64,000 nucleotides of DNA. Source: Paeniglutamicibacter antarcticus (GTDB lineage Bacteria > Actinomycetota > Actinomycetes > Actinomycetales > Micrococcaceae). The stretch's first letter is position 1. The number at the start of each line of letters is the position of its first letter. Location of the stretch: the NCBI RefSeq assembly GCF_900010755.1, contig NZ_CZJT01000097.1:1-64000 (forward strand). Reading direction: 5' to 3'. Positions 10,486 to 19,588 of the stretch are shown piece by piece. The notes under the pieces are model-generated. The model made no database searches. It was not told the DNA's origin and saw nothing but the letters and a program-made list of their open reading frames with translations. The translations under genes were made by a program, and so were the position numbers.

Positions 10486-11037
10486 TTACTCGTAAACGTG
10501 CGGAGCCAGGGTGCCGATGAAGTCCAGGTTGCGGTACTTCTCGTCGAAGTCCAGGCCGTAGCCGACAACGAATTCGTTGGGGATTTCCATGCCGACGTAC
10601 TTCACGTCGATCTCAACCTTCGCTGCTTCCGGCTTGCGCAGCAGGGTGCAGATTTCGACCGAGGCCGGGCCGCGGGATTCAAGGTTGGCCAGCAACCAGG
10701 AAAGGGTCAAGCCGGAGTCGATGATGTCTTCGACGATCAGCACGTGCTTTCCCAGCAGGTCGGTGTCGAGGTCCTTGAGGATGCGGACCACGCCGGAGGA
10801 CTGGGTGCCCGAACCGTAGGAGGAAACTGCCATCCAGTCCATGGTCACGTGGCTGTGCAGGGCACGGACCAGATCGGCCATGACCATGACGGCGCCCTTG
10901 AGGACACCTACAACCAGGATGTCCCGGCCTTCGTAATCGGCGTCGATCTGAGCTGCAAGCTCCTGGATCTTGGCCTGGATTTCTTCCTTGGTGTAAAGGA
11001 CATGCGCTAGATCGGCACTGACGTCTTTCGAATCCAC
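10486..11037 (-). CDS. hpt: Hypoxanthine phosphoribosyltransferase
   Basis: Purine salvage enzyme making IMP or GMP from hypoxanthine or guanine and PRPP. The 183-residue protein has [19 protein letters not shown], the [11 protein letters not shown] loop and the PRPP-binding motif [19 protein letters not shown] near residue 115. The start is GTG with an AGGAG ribosome site. It lies downstream of tilS in the tilS-hpt-ftsH order conserved across many bacteria. Confidence 0.95.
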   Translation of the reverse strand: MDSKDVSADLAHVLYTKEEIQAKIQELAAQIDADYEGRDILVVGVLKGAVMVMADLVRALHSHVTMDWMAVSSYGSGTQSSGVVRILKDLDTDLLGKHVLIVEDIIDSGLTLSWLLANLESRGPASVEICTLLRKPEAAKVEIDVKYVGMEIPNEFVVGYGLDFDEKYRNLDFIGTLAPHVYE

Positions 11038-11195
11038 GAGGGCTCCTGGTTCTGGGGTTGGGAATAGACCTGTCGAAGGGCTTTCTACTCAAGAACTAGA
11101 GTGCCACAGTCGAGCGCCCGGTGGGGAGCCATCCCGGGCAATCTTGGCGTTACTTGGCGGTAGTGAGCGCCCCGATGTGAGGCAATTCTCACTGG

Positions 11196-12206
11196 TTAGG
11201 CGGGGTTCGGGGCAGTTCTGATGAATTTCAGTGTGCCGTGCGATCCCTTGGTCGACCGGTCAGCGGCGACCCGGAACACCTGCACATGGCCCTCCAGCTG
11301 GGTGGGGCCGGCGGACTTTGATCCGAACAGCAGGCTTTCCACGGCGGTGAGCCGCTCGAAGTCCGGGGGCGGGGCCCCGAGCCCCGACACGGCAAGGCGC
11401 AACACCCGTGAGCGCAATGCCGCGGGCAGCTCCCGCAGCCCCGGGACCTCCAGCATCAGAAAGCCAGTGCCGGAGGTTTGCCCAAGGGCTGCCAGTTCCT
11501 TGGCGGCCAGGATGTCAAGGTATTCGGCGTCTTGCCTGGCCAGCATGGCGGTGCGGGCCAGTGCCGCGGGAGCCGTGGCCCCCAGCACCTCCTTGAGCAC
11601 CGGCATGAGTTGGTGGCGGACCTTGTTGCGCAGGTACTTCGGATCGTTGTTGGTTGGATCCACCCAGTATCCAAGGCCCTCGTGGACGCAGATTTCTTCC
11701 ATGGCGGCCCGGCCCAACCCCAGCAGCGGGCGCAGGTACGGCCCGCGGTGCGCCGGCATGCCGGCCAACGAGAGTGTGCCCGATCCCCGGCCCAGGCCAA
11801 GCAGCACCTGTTCGGCCTGGTCATCGAGGGTGTGCCCGAGCAGGATCCGGGTTGCGCCGGTGGCCTCCAGCGCCTGCCCGTAGGCCGCGTAGCGGGCATC
11901 TCGGGCTGCCTGCTCGCTGTTCCGTGCCACCTCGACGGGCAACACCAACACCGGGTCCAGGCCCAGCCCGCGGCATTGGTCTGCGGCCCGCGCCGCAACG
12001 GCCCCGCTGTCCGGCTGCATGCGGTGGTCGACGATGACCGCTCCCACGCGCAGGGACCCCTTGCGGTTCAGGAACGCTGCGGCCGCGGCCAGCGCCAGCG
12101 AGTCGGCCCCTCCGCTGCAGGCGATGAGCACGAAGGAGCCGGGTTCCGTTGCGGCGGCGATGGCGCGGCGGGCCTCGGCCAGGACGCGGGGAAGCTTTCC
12201 TCCCAC
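11196..12206 (-). CDS. tilS: tRNA(Ile)-lysidine synthase
   Basis: Modifies the wobble cytidine of the AUA-reading tRNA-Ile to lysidine using ATP and lysine. The N-terminal PP-loop is clear: VLIACSGGADSLALAA, then VIVDHRMQPDSG and LGHTLDDQAEQVLLGL, followed by the NKVRHQLMPVL segment. With the GTG at 12206, 11 bases after the upstream stop, the protein is 336 residues, the usual size for actinobacteria. A TTG 30 codons earlier is open but lies inside the preceding gene. The C-terminal ~100 residues are less conserved. Confidence 0.93.
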   Translation of the reverse strand: MGGKLPRVLAEARRAIAAATEPGSFVLIACSGGADSLALAAAAAFLNRKGSLRVGAVIVDHRMQPDSGAVAARAADQCRGLGLDPVLVLPVEVARNSEQAARDARYAAYGQALEATGATRILLGHTLDDQAEQVLLGLGRGSGTLSLAGMPAHRGPYLRPLLGLGRAAMEEICVHEGLGYWVDPTNNDPKYLRNKVRHQLMPVLKEVLGATAPAALARTAMLARQDAEYLDILAAKELAALGQTSGTGFLMLEVPGLRELPAALRSRVLRLAVSGLGAPPPDFERLTAVESLLFGSKSAGPTQLEGHVQVFRVAADRSTKGSHGTLKFIRTAPNPA

Positions 12207-12216
12207 GGCCGCAGGT

Positions 12217-13347
12217 TTATTCTTCGCCGGCGGCGCTGATCCGTGCCGCCCATTGTTCCGGGTGGTGCAATTCGGTTTCGGTGGGAAGGTTTTCAACGCG
12301 TTCCCAGACCTTGTTGAAGGTTTCCATGCCCACCAGTGCCACGGCCTTGTTCACGAAGCGCTGGCCGTCTGCGTATTGGCGCATTTTCGCGTCCATCCCC
12401 AGCATTTTCCGGATCCATTTTTCCAGCGGGCTGCGGTCCTTGCCGCGGCCGCCGAATCGTTGGCGGATGGTCTTGACCGTGGGGACAATGCTTGAATCCA
12501 CGGCGTCCATGACCACGTTTGCGTGTCCTTCCAACAGCGACATCACGGCCGTGACGTGGGAGAGGATTTCCTTTTGCTCACTGTTTTGCAGGGCTGAGAG
12601 CAGTCCAAGGGAGGATTCGGTTTCCTCCGCGGGGACCTGCACGTTTTCGGTTTTGGAGTTCCCTCCGGTCAAGGATCCTGCTGCTGCCTTGATGCGCTGG
12701 CCCAGTGCCTCGGGTTCTGCCAACAACGAGGCAAGCAGCTCGGAGATCTTCCCGCGCAGGTGTTCGCGCAGCCACGGGGCCGCAGCGAACTGGACCCTGT
12801 GGGTCTGTTCGTGCAGGGCAACCCAGAGCCGGAAGTCGTTGGTGTCCACCTTCAACTCACGCTCGATGGCAACGATGTTCGGTGCCACCAGCACCAGGCG
12901 TCCCCCGGAGGGAACCTCTTCGCGCAACAGCCCGGCAAAAGGGTCGTATTGGCCAAGCACTTTTGAGGAAAGGAAGGCGAGGATCGCTCCCATTTCCACG
13001 CCCGTGGCCGTGGAGGAAAGAACCTGGGTGGTTTCGCTGATTTTCGCCCCGCGGCTTTCGGCCAGCGACTTCATGGCGGGATCCAGCATGGCCTCGAAGC
13101 TGTGCACGTTGGCCCGCGCCCATCCGGGGCGGTCGACGATCAGCACCTGGGAATCACGCAGGTCCTTCGCGGCTTCCAAACCAGTGATCCGGTGGACGTG
13201 TTCAACTGCGGCGTCTGCCTTGATGCGCAGGTCGGCTACGACTTCAGCGATTTGCGCAGGGCTGAGTTTCGGGCCGGCGCCCACCAGCGTTGCCGCGGTG
13301 TTGGCCGCGAGCTCCCAATTGATCATCCGGAAGTCGGTGTTTTCCAT
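12217..13347 (-). CDS. Zinc-dependent metalloprotease-like protein, DUF2342 family
   Basis: 376 residues with one zinc-protease-like HExxH: LWVALHEQTHRVQFAAAPWL near residue 160. This is the defining feature of the DUF2342 family, sometimes labelled coenzyme F420 biosynthesis-associated. A basic RFGGRGKDRSPLEKWIRKML segment near 320 is also conserved in the family. It sits between dacB and tilS exactly as in Mycobacterium. Substrate and role are not established. The start is uncertain: ATGs at 13347 and 13356 lie close together without a strong ribosome site. Confidence 0.82.
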   Translation of the reverse strand: MENTDFRMINWELAANTAATLVGAGPKLSPAQIAEVVADLRIKADAAVEHVHRITGLEAAKDLRDSQVLIVDRPGWARANVHSFEAMLDPAMKSLAESRGAKISETTQVLSSTATGVEMGAILAFLSSKVLGQYDPFAGLLREEVPSGGRLVLVAPNIVAIERELKVDTNDFRLWVALHEQTHRVQFAAAPWLREHLRGKISELLASLLAEPEALGQRIKAAAGSLTGGNSKTENVQVPAEETESSLGLLSALQNSEQKEILSHVTAVMSLLEGHANVVMDAVDSSIVPTVKTIRQRFGGRGKDRSPLEKWIRKMLGMDAKMRQYADGQRFVNKAVALVGMETFNKVWERVENLPTETELHHPEQWAARISAAGEE

Positions 13348-13431
13348 GCTTCTCATCCCATCACGATTCACGGCGGACCGGGGCGATTGCGCGGCAAGCA
13401 AAATCTGCTGTGCGCGCAACCCTTGGCATTC

Positions 13432-14856
13432 TTAGCGGCAGCCGCAACCCGTCAGGAAACCGGCACCGGCATCGAGCACGCCCTTGTGCGGGCCCAACGC
13501 TCCGTCGTTCGAGCGCGCCAGGAACGAGAAGGCCAGGGCGCGTCCGTCCTGGGTGACGGTGATGCCGGTGAGGCTCGAAATATCCACAAGTGTCCCGGTC
13601 TTTGCGCGCACCATGCCGCGTGTCAGTGGCGCAACCAACCGGTTGGACAGCGTCCCTGTAGATCCGGCAACGGGCAACTGGTAGCTGGTTTCCCGCAGCG
13701 CAACCGAGCCCGACGTAGCCGCATATTTCAGGGCCAAGGCGAGGGTCGACGGGGAGACCTTGTTCGCGGCAGCCAGCCCGGACGTGTCAATCAGGGCCAT
13801 GCCTTGGCCGTCAATGCCAAGGTCAATGATTTTTTCCTGCACCACTGCGGCGCCATGCTGGTGGTCTCCGGGCTTGCCTTGGGCCAGCGCGGTGAGTCGT
13901 CCCAGGGCCTCGGCCACATAGTTGTCCGAGGCCTCAAGCATGAACCTGACTTGTTCGCCCAAGGGGGCCGAGGAAACACTCGACAGTTCGGTGGCGCCGT
14001 CTCCGGCTTGTCCGCGGGTGATTTGAGTGGCGAGGGTGGCGGAAGCGCCGGCCTTGACCAATGCAGTGCGCAGCGAAGCTGCGAATGACGTTCCAGCGGC
14101 CATGGAAGGGTCCTTGACGCGTGGGGACTTGGGTCCCGCGTCGGCGCGCGCACCATAAAGTGCCAAAGGGGTCACGGCGGTGATGTTGTTGGTAGTCACC
14201 AACGATTCTTCCCAGATGGGGTTTAGCGCCGGACCGGTGAAGAGCGAGTCATCAATTTCAAGGGACAGCCCGGCGGAGAGTTTCCCGGCGGCCTGTGCCT
14301 CGCTGATTTTCTTCGCCGTTGCTTCGGCCAAGGTTTGCAATCCGGCACGCCCGCTGACGGACGTTGAGCCCTTGCCGGTTCCCAGCAGGACGTCTCCCCC
14401 GCCAACCAGCACCAAGGTGTTTGGGTCTTTCAAGAGAACTTTGGTGGTGAACCTGTGTTCTTCTCCCAGGACGCTGGTGGCGGCAATGGCGGTGAGCACC
14501 TTCAAGCTGGAGGCAGGAGTGCCCGGCTGGGATCCGGAACGGGAATAGAGTTCCGCACCGCTTGCCAGATCGATCACGCTCGCAGATATTTTGGAGTCCG
14601 GTTCGATTCCGGAGAAGAGCTTGTCCAGTCCGGCTCCCATGATCCCCTTGTCGGGTTGCGGGGCCTGTGGGTCAAGCGGTGGAAGCGCCGTGGAGGTGGC
14701 AGGCAAAACCACAGGTGGAACCGGTGGTGGCGGCACGTCCCGGGGGGTCGCCGTGCCAGCCAACACGGGGATGAAAAAGAGCGAGAGCAGCCCGAGAATC
14801 ACGCCCGTTGCCACCGTCAACGTCCAGGTGCCCCAGCGTGGGCGCGCGCGCTTCAT
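13432..14856 (-). CDS. dacB: D-alanyl-D-alanine carboxypeptidase/endopeptidase (PBP4, S13 family)
   Basis: Exported peptidoglycan hydrolase trimming pentapeptides and cross-links. 474 residues: a basic N-terminus, a signal-anchor helix (about 10-32), a proline-rich linker, then the S13 penicillin-binding fold. The three active-site motifs are visible: PASSLKVLTA (SxxK), LEASDNYVAEALG (SxN) and VRAKTGTLVDIS (KTG). The ATG at 14856 is chosen because it places the basic residues directly before the signal helix. It diverges from ppa and is followed by the DUF2342 gene. Confidence 0.92.
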   Translation of the reverse strand: MKRARPRWGTWTLTVATGVILGLLSLFFIPVLAGTATPRDVPPPPVPPVVLPATSTALPPLDPQAPQPDKGIMGAGLDKLFSGIEPDSKISASVIDLASGAELYSRSGSQPGTPASSLKVLTAIAATSVLGEEHRFTTKVLLKDPNTLVLVGGGDVLLGTGKGSTSVSGRAGLQTLAEATAKKISEAQAAGKLSAGLSLEIDDSLFTGPALNPIWEESLVTTNNITAVTPLALYGARADAGPKSPRVKDPSMAAGTSFAASLRTALVKAGASATLATQITRGQAGDGATELSSVSSAPLGEQVRFMLEASDNYVAEALGRLTALAQGKPGDHQHGAAVVQEKIIDLGIDGQGMALIDTSGLAAANKVSPSTLALALKYAATSGSVALRETSYQLPVAGSTGTLSNRLVAPLTRGMVRAKTGTLVDISSLTGITVTQDGRALAFSFLARSNDGALGPHKGVLDAGAGFLTGCGCR

Positions 14857-14988
14857 CAGATATCCCCGAAATCGTCGTAGTCCGTCTGCGCCATATACCC
14901 TTAAGCGCAGCACCCCTAAGACTAGACGGCAATCGGATGCGCCCGCGTCCGCACGTGCCCCTGGTCACGAGAGTCGAGGAGACTTTTC

Positions 14989-15474
14989 ATGAGCCACGAC
15001 GTCACCATCGAGATCCCTGCCGGATCACGCGTGAAGTACGAGATCGACCACGAGACCCACCGCCTGCGTTTGGACCGCGTGCTCTTCACCTCCATGCAGT
15101 ACCCGACCCACTACGGTTTCTTTGATGACACCCTGGGCGAAGACGGCGATCCGTTGGACGCCTTGGTCTTCATCCCGGGCGTTGACCTGTTCCCGGGCGT
15201 TGTTGTTGAATCCCGCCCGATCGCAGTGTTCAACATGACCGACGACGGCGGCGGAGATGCCAAGCTCGTGTGCGTTCCTGCCGACAAGCGCTTCGACCAC
15301 ATCCAGGAGTTCGAGGACCTCGATCAGTGGCTGATCAAGGAAATCGAGCACTTCTTCCTGCGCTACAAGGACCTGGAACCGGGCAAGTGGGTCAAGGCCG
15401 AGGGCTGGGAAGGCCGCGCAGCAGCCGAAGCCGAGCTTGAGCGTTCAATCGAGCGTTTCAAGGCCACGGCCTAA
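14989..15474 (+). CDS. ppa: Inorganic pyrophosphatase
   Basis: Soluble family I pyrophosphatase that pulls biosynthetic reactions forward by hydrolysing PPi. The 161-residue protein has [20 protein letters not shown], the metal-binding [15 protein letters not shown] with its conserved aspartates (about 45-59), and the [14 protein letters not shown] region near the end. A GAGGAGA ribosome site precedes the ATG. It is divergent from dacB, an arrangement shared with Mycobacterium, and is followed by a strong terminator. Confidence 0.97.
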   Translation: MSHDVTIEIPAGSRVKYEIDHETHRLRLDRVLFTSMQYPTHYGFFDDTLGEDGDPLDALVFIPGVDLFPGVVVESRPIAVFNMTDDGGGDAKLVCVPADKRFDHIQEFEDLDQWLIKEIEHFFLRYKDLEPGKWVKAEGWEGRAAAEAELERSIERFKATA

Positions 15475-15499
15475 AGTTTTTCCGGCAGCTTGCTGCCTG

Positions 15500-15553
15500 A
15501 AACCGGGCGGGCTTTGCGTGACTTCTTGTCACCGGAACCCCGCCCGGTTTTTC
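15500..15553 (+). terminator. Rho-independent terminator of ppa
   Basis: Arms AACCGGGCGGG (15501-15511) and CCCGCCCGGTT (15539-15549), followed by a T run on the plus strand. The A-run on the other side could also let it stop the converging MocR gene. Confidence 0.85.
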
Positions 15554-15588
15554 TATGCCCTGCAACAGGCACCTGGTTGCGAATGCCC

Positions 15589-17001
15589 TTATGCGACGGC
15601 GTTCCAGGCATCGACAAGCATTGGCAGCGCACGCGCGAGTTCGGCCCGGTCCAACGCGTACGGCACGCGCAACCAGCTCTCAAGGCCGTGGTCGTTGACG
15701 GCGAAGACGGAGCCGGGGGTCAGCAGCAGCCCTGCCGTCTTGGCCCGCGCGGCAAGGGCCATGGAACGGGGTCCGGGAAGGTTGCACCACAAGGACATGC
15801 CGCCCGCGGGTTTTTGGATCGTCCATGCCGGAAGCGCTGCGGTGAGGGAATCATGGAGCCAGTCACGGTTTCCACGCAGCCTGCTGCGGGTGTTCCCGTC
15901 GACCCCTGCGCGTTCGTTGATCAGCAGACTGAGCACGATTTGCTCAAGCACCGGGGCTCCCAGATCCATGGTGGCCCGGCCCTGGTGGATCGCCCCGACC
16001 AACGCATGCGGTGCCCTGATCCAGCCGAGCCGCAGGCCACCCCAGTAGGTCTTGCTGGCGCTGCCAACGGTGATGAGGTTGCTTGAGTAGGCGGCCATGG
16101 GCAAGACATCGGGCCGGGAATCGAGCCACAACTCCGCGTTGGTCTCATCGATGATGCCACGGGCCCCGTGCCGGTCAAGTGCCCGGGCCCAGCGTTGGCG
16201 GCCCTCATTTCCCAGCAAGGTCCCGGTGGGGTTGTGGAAGTCGGGCAGGCACAGCATCGCACTGAATCCGCCGCCGGACAGCGCGGATTCGATGCCCTGC
16301 AGATCGCTGCCCTCGGGGCCGATGGGCAGCGCCGTCATGCGCGCGCCATGTTGGCGCAGTGAGGAAACCGAGTTCGGATAGCTGGGGCTCTCTGCAATGA
16401 CCTTGGCCCCGGGTGCCAACAGTGCGCGGGCTGCGCTGGCGACCCCTGAGAGCGCGCCGGCGGTGACAATGATTTGCCCGGGGTCCGTGGGGAGCCCGCG
16501 TCGTGCGTAGTCTGCGGCGATCGCCTCACGCAGCACGGGAAGACCCAGTGGGTAGTAGCCCATGCCGCCAATGTATCCGGGGAGTTGGTCAAGGGCCCGC
16601 TCGTAGAATCCTGCCAGCCCCACCGGGGCCGTCGGTGCCCCGCAGGTCAGGTCGATTCCGTCCGGGGCCAGCTTTTCCAGGGAGCCGGGGGTCAGCGGTT
16701 CGGCGCCTCCGCCGATGATTCCACCCGGGATGCGGATCTGTGTGCCCGAACCTTGGCGGGCCTCGGCAAACCCCCGCTCGCGCAACTCCTGGTAGGCGCG
16801 GGTGACGGTGGTCCTGCTCAGGCCCAGTGCATCGACAAGTTCCCGTTCGCTGGGCAGCTTGGTTCCGTGAAGGACCCTTCCGTTGGTGACGAGTTGGTGG
16901 ATTCCCTCCGAAAGCCAGGCGTAAGCGGGCTGTTCCCCGGTTCGGGCGCCGAGCATGAGGCTCAGCCGGCGTGCGGGTAGTTGACGTTGGGCCATGGTCA
17001 T
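15589..17001 (-). CDS. MocR/PdxR-family regulator with aminotransferase-like domain
   Basis: 470 residues: a GntR-type winged helix (about 28-95, with GTKLPSERELVDALGLSRTT) joined to a fold-type I aminotransferase-like domain. The PLP lysine is visible in VGSASKTYWGGLRLGWIRAP, and the upstream DFHNPTGT segment is also typical. MocR proteins use PLP as effector and control vitamin B6 or unrelated targets. Here the divergent neighbour is a YczE membrane protein, a pairing known for one MocR subgroup, so that gene is the likely target. The start is one of two ATGs (17001 or 16995). Confidence 0.88.
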   Translation of the reverse strand: MTMAQRQLPARRLSLMLGARTGEQPAYAWLSEGIHQLVTNGRVLHGTKLPSERELVDALGLSRTTVTRAYQELRERGFAEARQGSGTQIRIPGGIIGGGAEPLTPGSLEKLAPDGIDLTCGAPTAPVGLAGFYERALDQLPGYIGGMGYYPLGLPVLREAIAADYARRGLPTDPGQIIVTAGALSGVASAARALLAPGAKVIAESPSYPNSVSSLRQHGARMTALPIGPEGSDLQGIESALSGGGFSAMLCLPDFHNPTGTLLGNEGRQRWARALDRHGARGIIDETNAELWLDSRPDVLPMAAYSSNLITVGSASKTYWGGLRLGWIRAPHALVGAIHQGRATMDLGAPVLEQIVLSLLINERAGVDGNTRSRLRGNRDWLHDSLTAALPAWTIQKPAGGMSLWCNLPGPRSMALAARAKTAGLLLTPGSVFAVNDHGLESWLRVPYALDRAELARALPMLVDAWNAVA

Positions 17002-17061
17002 GGGTCCAGTTTCCACCGATTGGCTCTTTTTTCCAAGGCCACTTTGGGTGAAGCTTGGTAC

Positions 17062-17778
17062 ATGAAGAAACGCTCCACCCCGGAACTGGCCCGGCTCGCA
17101 CCCCTTGAACAGCTCCGAGCCGGTCGACTGCCCTACCGCCTCGTCCAACTTTTCATTGGCCTCACCCTCTTCGGCCTGGCCATGGCCGGCTTTGTCCGCT
17201 CCGGGCTGGGGTTGGCGCCGTGGGACGTCCTGCACTACGGGGTCACCCTGCACACCGGGCTCAGCCTGGGCACCGTGGTCATCATCTTTGGCTTCATCGT
17301 GTTGCTGTTATGGATCCCCCTGAGGCAAATGCCGGGATTGGGAACCATCGCCAATGTCCTGTGGATCGGCGTTGCCGCGGACATCGGCCTTGCCATCATT
17401 CCGCAGGCCCAGGGCCTGCCAGCGCAGATCGCCCTGTTCGTTGGCGCACTGCTGGTCAACGGGCTCGGCGGCGGCCTCTACATCGGCAGCCAATTGGGCC
17501 CGGGCCCGCGCGACGGATTGATGACCGGACTACATGCCCGAACCGGAATAAGCCTTCGCCTGGCACGCACCGGGGTTGAAATCCTGGTGCTGGCCATTGG
17601 ATGGCTCCTTGGGGGAATCGTTGGATTCGGCACGGTTCTCTATGCCGTTGCCATTGGCCCGGTGACCCAGCTATTCCTGCGCCACTGCATCGTCGCCCTG
17701 CCCCGGGAGGCACCAGTGGCCCCGATCCCCCTCGAAGCCCCCGGGTCCAACCCGGGAAGCGAAAGCGCGAGCCGCTAA
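17062..17778 (+). CDS. YczE/YyaS/YitT-type membrane protein
   Basis: 238 residues with about five membrane helices. It begins with a basic stretch and the conserved AGFVRSGLGLAPWDVLHYGV segment (about 45-64), and has the GSQLGPGPRDGLMTGLHART motif in the middle that typifies the YczE family. The function is unknown; transport has been suggested. It is divergent from the MocR gene across 60 bases, which hold a short inverted repeat (TTCCAAG...CTTGG) that could be an operator. No clear ribosome site precedes the ATG. Confidence 0.82.
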   Translation: MKKRSTPELARLAPLEQLRAGRLPYRLVQLFIGLTLFGLAMAGFVRSGLGLAPWDVLHYGVTLHTGLSLGTVVIIFGFIVLLLWIPLRQMPGLGTIANVLWIGVAADIGLAIIPQAQGLPAQIALFVGALLVNGLGGGLYIGSQLGPGPRDGLMTGLHARTGISLRLARTGVEILVLAIGWLLGGIVGFGTVLYAVAIGPVTQLFLRHCIVALPREAPVAPIPLEAPGSNPGSESASR

Positions 17779-17818
17779 TCCAAGGCGCCCGGTGATGCGG
17801 GAAACAGGTCCTTCCCTG

Positions 17819-17824
17819 CATAAT
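17819..17824 (+). promoter_or_regulatory. -10 box of a leaderless promoter
   Basis: CATAAT, then six bases, then the GTG start at 17831. No ribosome site is present. Confidence 0.5.
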
Positions 17825-17830
17825 TAGGGT

Positions 17831-18445
17831 GTGTACGTAGTCACCTTAAAACAGCGCTACCGCCGTGAAAGCGGGGATCACGGCGACGAATTGCTTCAGC
17901 GCCTCTCCCACATTCCAGCGCTCACCCCCTTCCAGCGTTCCGGCTCCACGCTTCTCATCGGGGCACCCGAAACCGCTGAGAACACCGTGGACGCGGTCCT
18001 CTTGGCTCTGCGCCATCCCCGCTGGGATGTTGGCGTGGGCGTTGGCAGCCTCTACGAACCTGTCCCCCGCGATGCGCAGTACCTCCAAGGCACCGCGCTG
18101 GGATATTCCCAAACCGCAGTTGAACGGGCCGAGCATACCGGCGACCGTGTCCCGCTGAGCATCATCGGGCCCGACATGCAGCTTTCCGGCGAAGCCGAGG
18201 CGGTGCTGCGGCTGCTTGGCCAAATCGTTGCCACGCGAAGCGTGGCCGAGTGGGCGGTTCTGGATCTGCTGACCCCGGGGCTGCGCGGCCAGCAGAAACT
18301 TGTTGCCGCGGAATTGGGCATCAGCGCACAGGCGGTTTCAAAGGCAGTGGTGCGCTCGGCATGGGTCGAGGAATGGGCGGCGCGACCCGCCGCCGCACGG
18401 CTTCTGACCTGGATTGACGCCCCCGGGCAAACTCCCGGGATCTAG
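17831..18445 (+). CDS. SatD-like protein with C-terminal helix-turn-helix
   Basis: 204 residues, cytosolic, no signal. The N-terminal two thirds resemble SatD-type proteins: an opening beta strand, GSTLLIGAPETAENTVDAV, then WDVGVGVGSLYE and a TALGYSQTAVERAE helix, a nucleotide-cyclase-like layout without obvious catalytic residues. The C-terminal ~60 residues form a likely helix-turn-helix (KLVAAELGISAQAVSKAV). The GTG start has a -10 box six bases upstream. A DUF1761 membrane protein gene follows 128 bases later with its own ribosome site. The family assignment is tentative and the function unknown. Confidence 0.6.
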   Translation: MYVVTLKQRYRRESGDHGDELLQRLSHIPALTPFQRSGSTLLIGAPETAENTVDAVLLALRHPRWDVGVGVGSLYEPVPRDAQYLQGTALGYSQTAVERAEHTGDRVPLSIIGPDMQLSGEAEAVLRLLGQIVATRSVAEWAVLDLLTPGLRGQQKLVAAELGISAQAVSKAVVRSAWVEEWAARPAAARLLTWIDAPGQTPGI

Positions 18446-18573
18446 GAGCGCACCCGTACGCATTCATGGCTGTTGACCTGTACTTTTCGGACGTAGGATA
18501 TTCCCACCAGTCATCGAAAACCAGGAACCCGGGGATCGGCCCAGTTCCCGGCACAATGCGTCAGGAGCACAAA

Positions 18574-18990
18574 ATGGTACCGGATATCAATTGGCTTGCA
18601 GTGGTTGTTGCCACCATTTCCACAATGGTCGTCGGCTCGATTTGGTACACGCCGAAGGTCTTTGGAAACTACTGGATGCGTGTGGCCAAGGTGAATCCCG
18701 GGGAGGCGAAGAACGCGGTGCTGCCGATCCTGATCACCCTGCTGGTGAGCTTCATCAGCGCCTGGGTCCTGGCCGGTGCAACCTTCTTGTCCTTCGAGTT
18801 CTACGGTGGATCGTTCCTGGCCAACGCGTTGCTCACTGCCTTGATCCTGTGGGGCGGCTTCACAGCAGCGCGCTTTATCACCCATGATGCATTCGAGGGG
18901 CGCCCCGTCGGACTGACCGTCTTGAACTGCGTCCATGAGCTGGTCACCTTCATGGTCATGGCACTGATCATTGGGCTTTTCGGGATCTAA
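18574..18990 (+). CDS. DUF1761 membrane protein
   Basis: 138 residues with four predicted membrane helices (about 5-25, 50-72, 82-100 and 117-137). GSIWYTPKVFGNYWMRVAKV near the N-terminus and GGFTAARFITHDAFEGRP in the middle are typical of DUF1761, a small membrane family of unknown role. The ATG at 18574 has an AGGAG ribosome site seven bases upstream; an upstream ATG at 18556 lacks one. It converges on the lipoprotein gene with a 9-base gap. Confidence 0.78.
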   Translation: MVPDINWLAVVVATISTMVVGSIWYTPKVFGNYWMRVAKVNPGEAKNAVLPILITLLVSFISAWVLAGATFLSFEFYGGSFLANALLTALILWGGFTAARFITHDAFEGRPVGLTVLNCVHELVTFMVMALIIGLFGI

Positions 18991-18999
18991 CGCCCGGCG

Positions 19000-19443
19000 C
19001 TACCCCGCGGGGGTTTGCGCAGGCAACGGCTCCTGCACGAATTCAAGCCACCCGATGGTGTACTTGCCTCCGCGTTCAAACACGTCGAACACCTTGCCCT
19101 GCGGGTCATTGGGAGTGCTCAGGAGCACCCTCGACCAGCCGCCCAGCGTCGAATCCGCAACGGGCTTGACGGTGTATCCACCGGCCACGTCCAATTCGGT
19201 GAACTCACCGGAAAGCCTGGTGAACTGGTCGCCGACGGTGTCGGTTCCACCGATGGTGGTGACCCGGCAAACCTCGATCTGGTCACCGGCAAGTGTGGCG
19301 TCAATGAGGTGGTCCATTGCCTGTTCGGCTGTTGGCAGGCCGGTGTTGCAGATGATATCCGGGGATGCGCATCCGGAAAGCACAGTTCCCGCGGCAAGCA
19401 GGGACAGGGCAAGGATTCCGGCGCGTTTCATGGGTTTAAGCAT
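19000..19443 (-). CDS. Small putative lipoprotein
   Basis: 147 residues. A basic start and hydrophobic helix lead to a lipobox VLSGC (cysteine about residue 25), so export and lipid anchoring are expected. The remainder is short, with cysteines at DIICNTG and EVCRVTT that might form a disulfide, and ends in GGKYTIGWLEFVQEPLP. I do not recognise the family. Two ATGs (19443, 19431) are possible starts. It converges on DUF1761. Confidence 0.7.
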   Translation of the reverse strand: MLKPMKRAGILALSLLAAGTVLSGCASPDIICNTGLPTAEQAMDHLIDATLAGDQIEVCRVTTIGGTDTVGDQFTRLSGEFTELDVAGGYTVKPVADSTLGGWSRVLLSTPNDPQGKVFDVFERGGKYTIGWLEFVQEPLPAQTPAG

Positions 19444-19588
19444 AGCCAGAGAATTGCACCTTGCCATTCCGCCCTCCGCAGGCAGGTTCGCGCTGCTGCC
19501 GGAAAACCCCTAAAAAGGCTTTCGAATGGATTAATTAGCGGTGGCCTTCGGTCGGAATGCACTGCACGCCGACCGAAACCCCCGGGGC

